This document shows positions 43,072-43,160 of a DNA stretch of 43,160 bases, piece by piece. Within the stretch, counting starts at the first letter, position 1; every line of letters starts with the position of its first letter. The stretch is from an uncultured Neglectibacter sp. (GTDB taxonomy: Bacteria; Bacillota; Clostridia; Oscillospirales; Acutalibacteraceae): the NCBI GenBank assembly GCA_904391645.1, contig CAJFMJ010000002.1, positions 1-43,160 of the forward strand. The letters are read 5' to 3'. The notes below the pieces were generated by a model, which was not told where the DNA came from, made no database searches, and saw only the letters and a list, made by a program, of their open reading frames with translations. Position numbers and translations under genes: made by a program.

Positions 43072-43160
43072 TTGTCAAGAGAAAGTAGACACTAAAAAGA
43101 ATATTTATCAGAAGCCCCGTTCGGTTTTGAACTGAACGGGGCTTCTGTAGCCCAAGGCAG
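43072..43160. mobile_element. Possible end of an insertion sequence (IS3-like) at window edge
   Basis: TTGTCAAGAGAAAGTAGACACT (in two parts: TTGTCAAGAGAAAG, TAGACACT) at 43072-43093 resembles, from memory, terminal repeats of IS3-group elements that read TGTCTACTTT on the other strand. Next to it is a long hairpin (43111-43145): GAAGCCCCGTTC pairs exactly with GAACGGGGCTTC, as often found after a transposase gene. If right, a transposase gene would end on the minus strand beyond 43160. The change to AT-rich sequence supports a border, but no transposase is visible here. Confidence 0.3.

Overview
The window looks like chromosomal DNA of a GC-rich (roughly 60 % GC), low-GC-lineage anaerobe: a gut-type Clostridia of the Oscillospiraceae/Ruminococcaceae kind. 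This is an inference from gene content: two-component 2-hydroxyacyl-CoA-dehydratase-activase-like proteins, a DegV protein, an alpha2-type glycyl-tRNA synthetase, an EF-G paralogue of the clostridial type, strong AAAGGAGG ribosome sites and sigma-A promoters with an extended -10. No rRNA, tRNA, CRISPR array or complete mobile element was seen. I read 34 protein genes; one (pnp) is cut by the left edge.

Region 1-4852 (+): the 3' part of pnp, then an apparent operon of an SCP2-like protein, mnmA, proB and proA (tRNA thiolation and proline synthesis). Region 4878-5907 (-): three small proteins of unknown function in one operon. Region 6044-8330 (+): a YfcE-type phosphoesterase and a phosphoglucomutase/phosphomannomutase. 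Region 8482-13063 (-): a MATE exporter, a GH27 glycosidase with an AraR-like GntR repressor just upstream, and a YbgC-type thioesterase. Region 13396-18633 (+): a double activase/DUF2229 protein, its HgdD-like partner and a DegV protein.

Region 18698-22872: a ROK sugar kinase (-), a MarR regulator and a diacylglycerol-kinase-like lipid kinase (+), and a sodium:solute symporter (-). Region 23233-27636 (+) is a compact operon: response regulator, histidine kinase, membrane HtrA protease with a long disordered cytoplasmic head, and a YbaK-type aminoacyl-tRNA deacylase, which reads as an envelope-stress module. Region 27787-34366 (-): an EF-G-like GTPase whose G4 motif is lost, then rlmB followed by a 1131-residue membrane protein that has the layout of a heavy-metal P-type ATPase but lacks every catalytic motif.

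Region 34367-35109 is a 743-base divergent intergenic space carrying a cluster of DnaA-box-like nonamers and an AT-rich tract. It is followed by a duplicated-metal-site DUF6062-like protein overlapping an OGG-type glycosylase gene (+), hemW and lepA (-) separated by a 50-base direct repeat, glycyl-tRNA synthetase (+), and a secreted/membrane protein with a Ser-rich stalk and a Tyr/Asp/Glu-rich cytoplasmic tail (+). The last about 90 bases have a different look and may be the edge of an insertion sequence.

The best candidates for undescribed biology are the pseudo-P-type ATPase (30164-33559), the G4-less EF-G paralogue (27787-29856), the DnaA-box cluster in front of a DNA-repair operon (34599-35017), and the small three-gene operon with shared 'SDP-A' helices (4878-5907).
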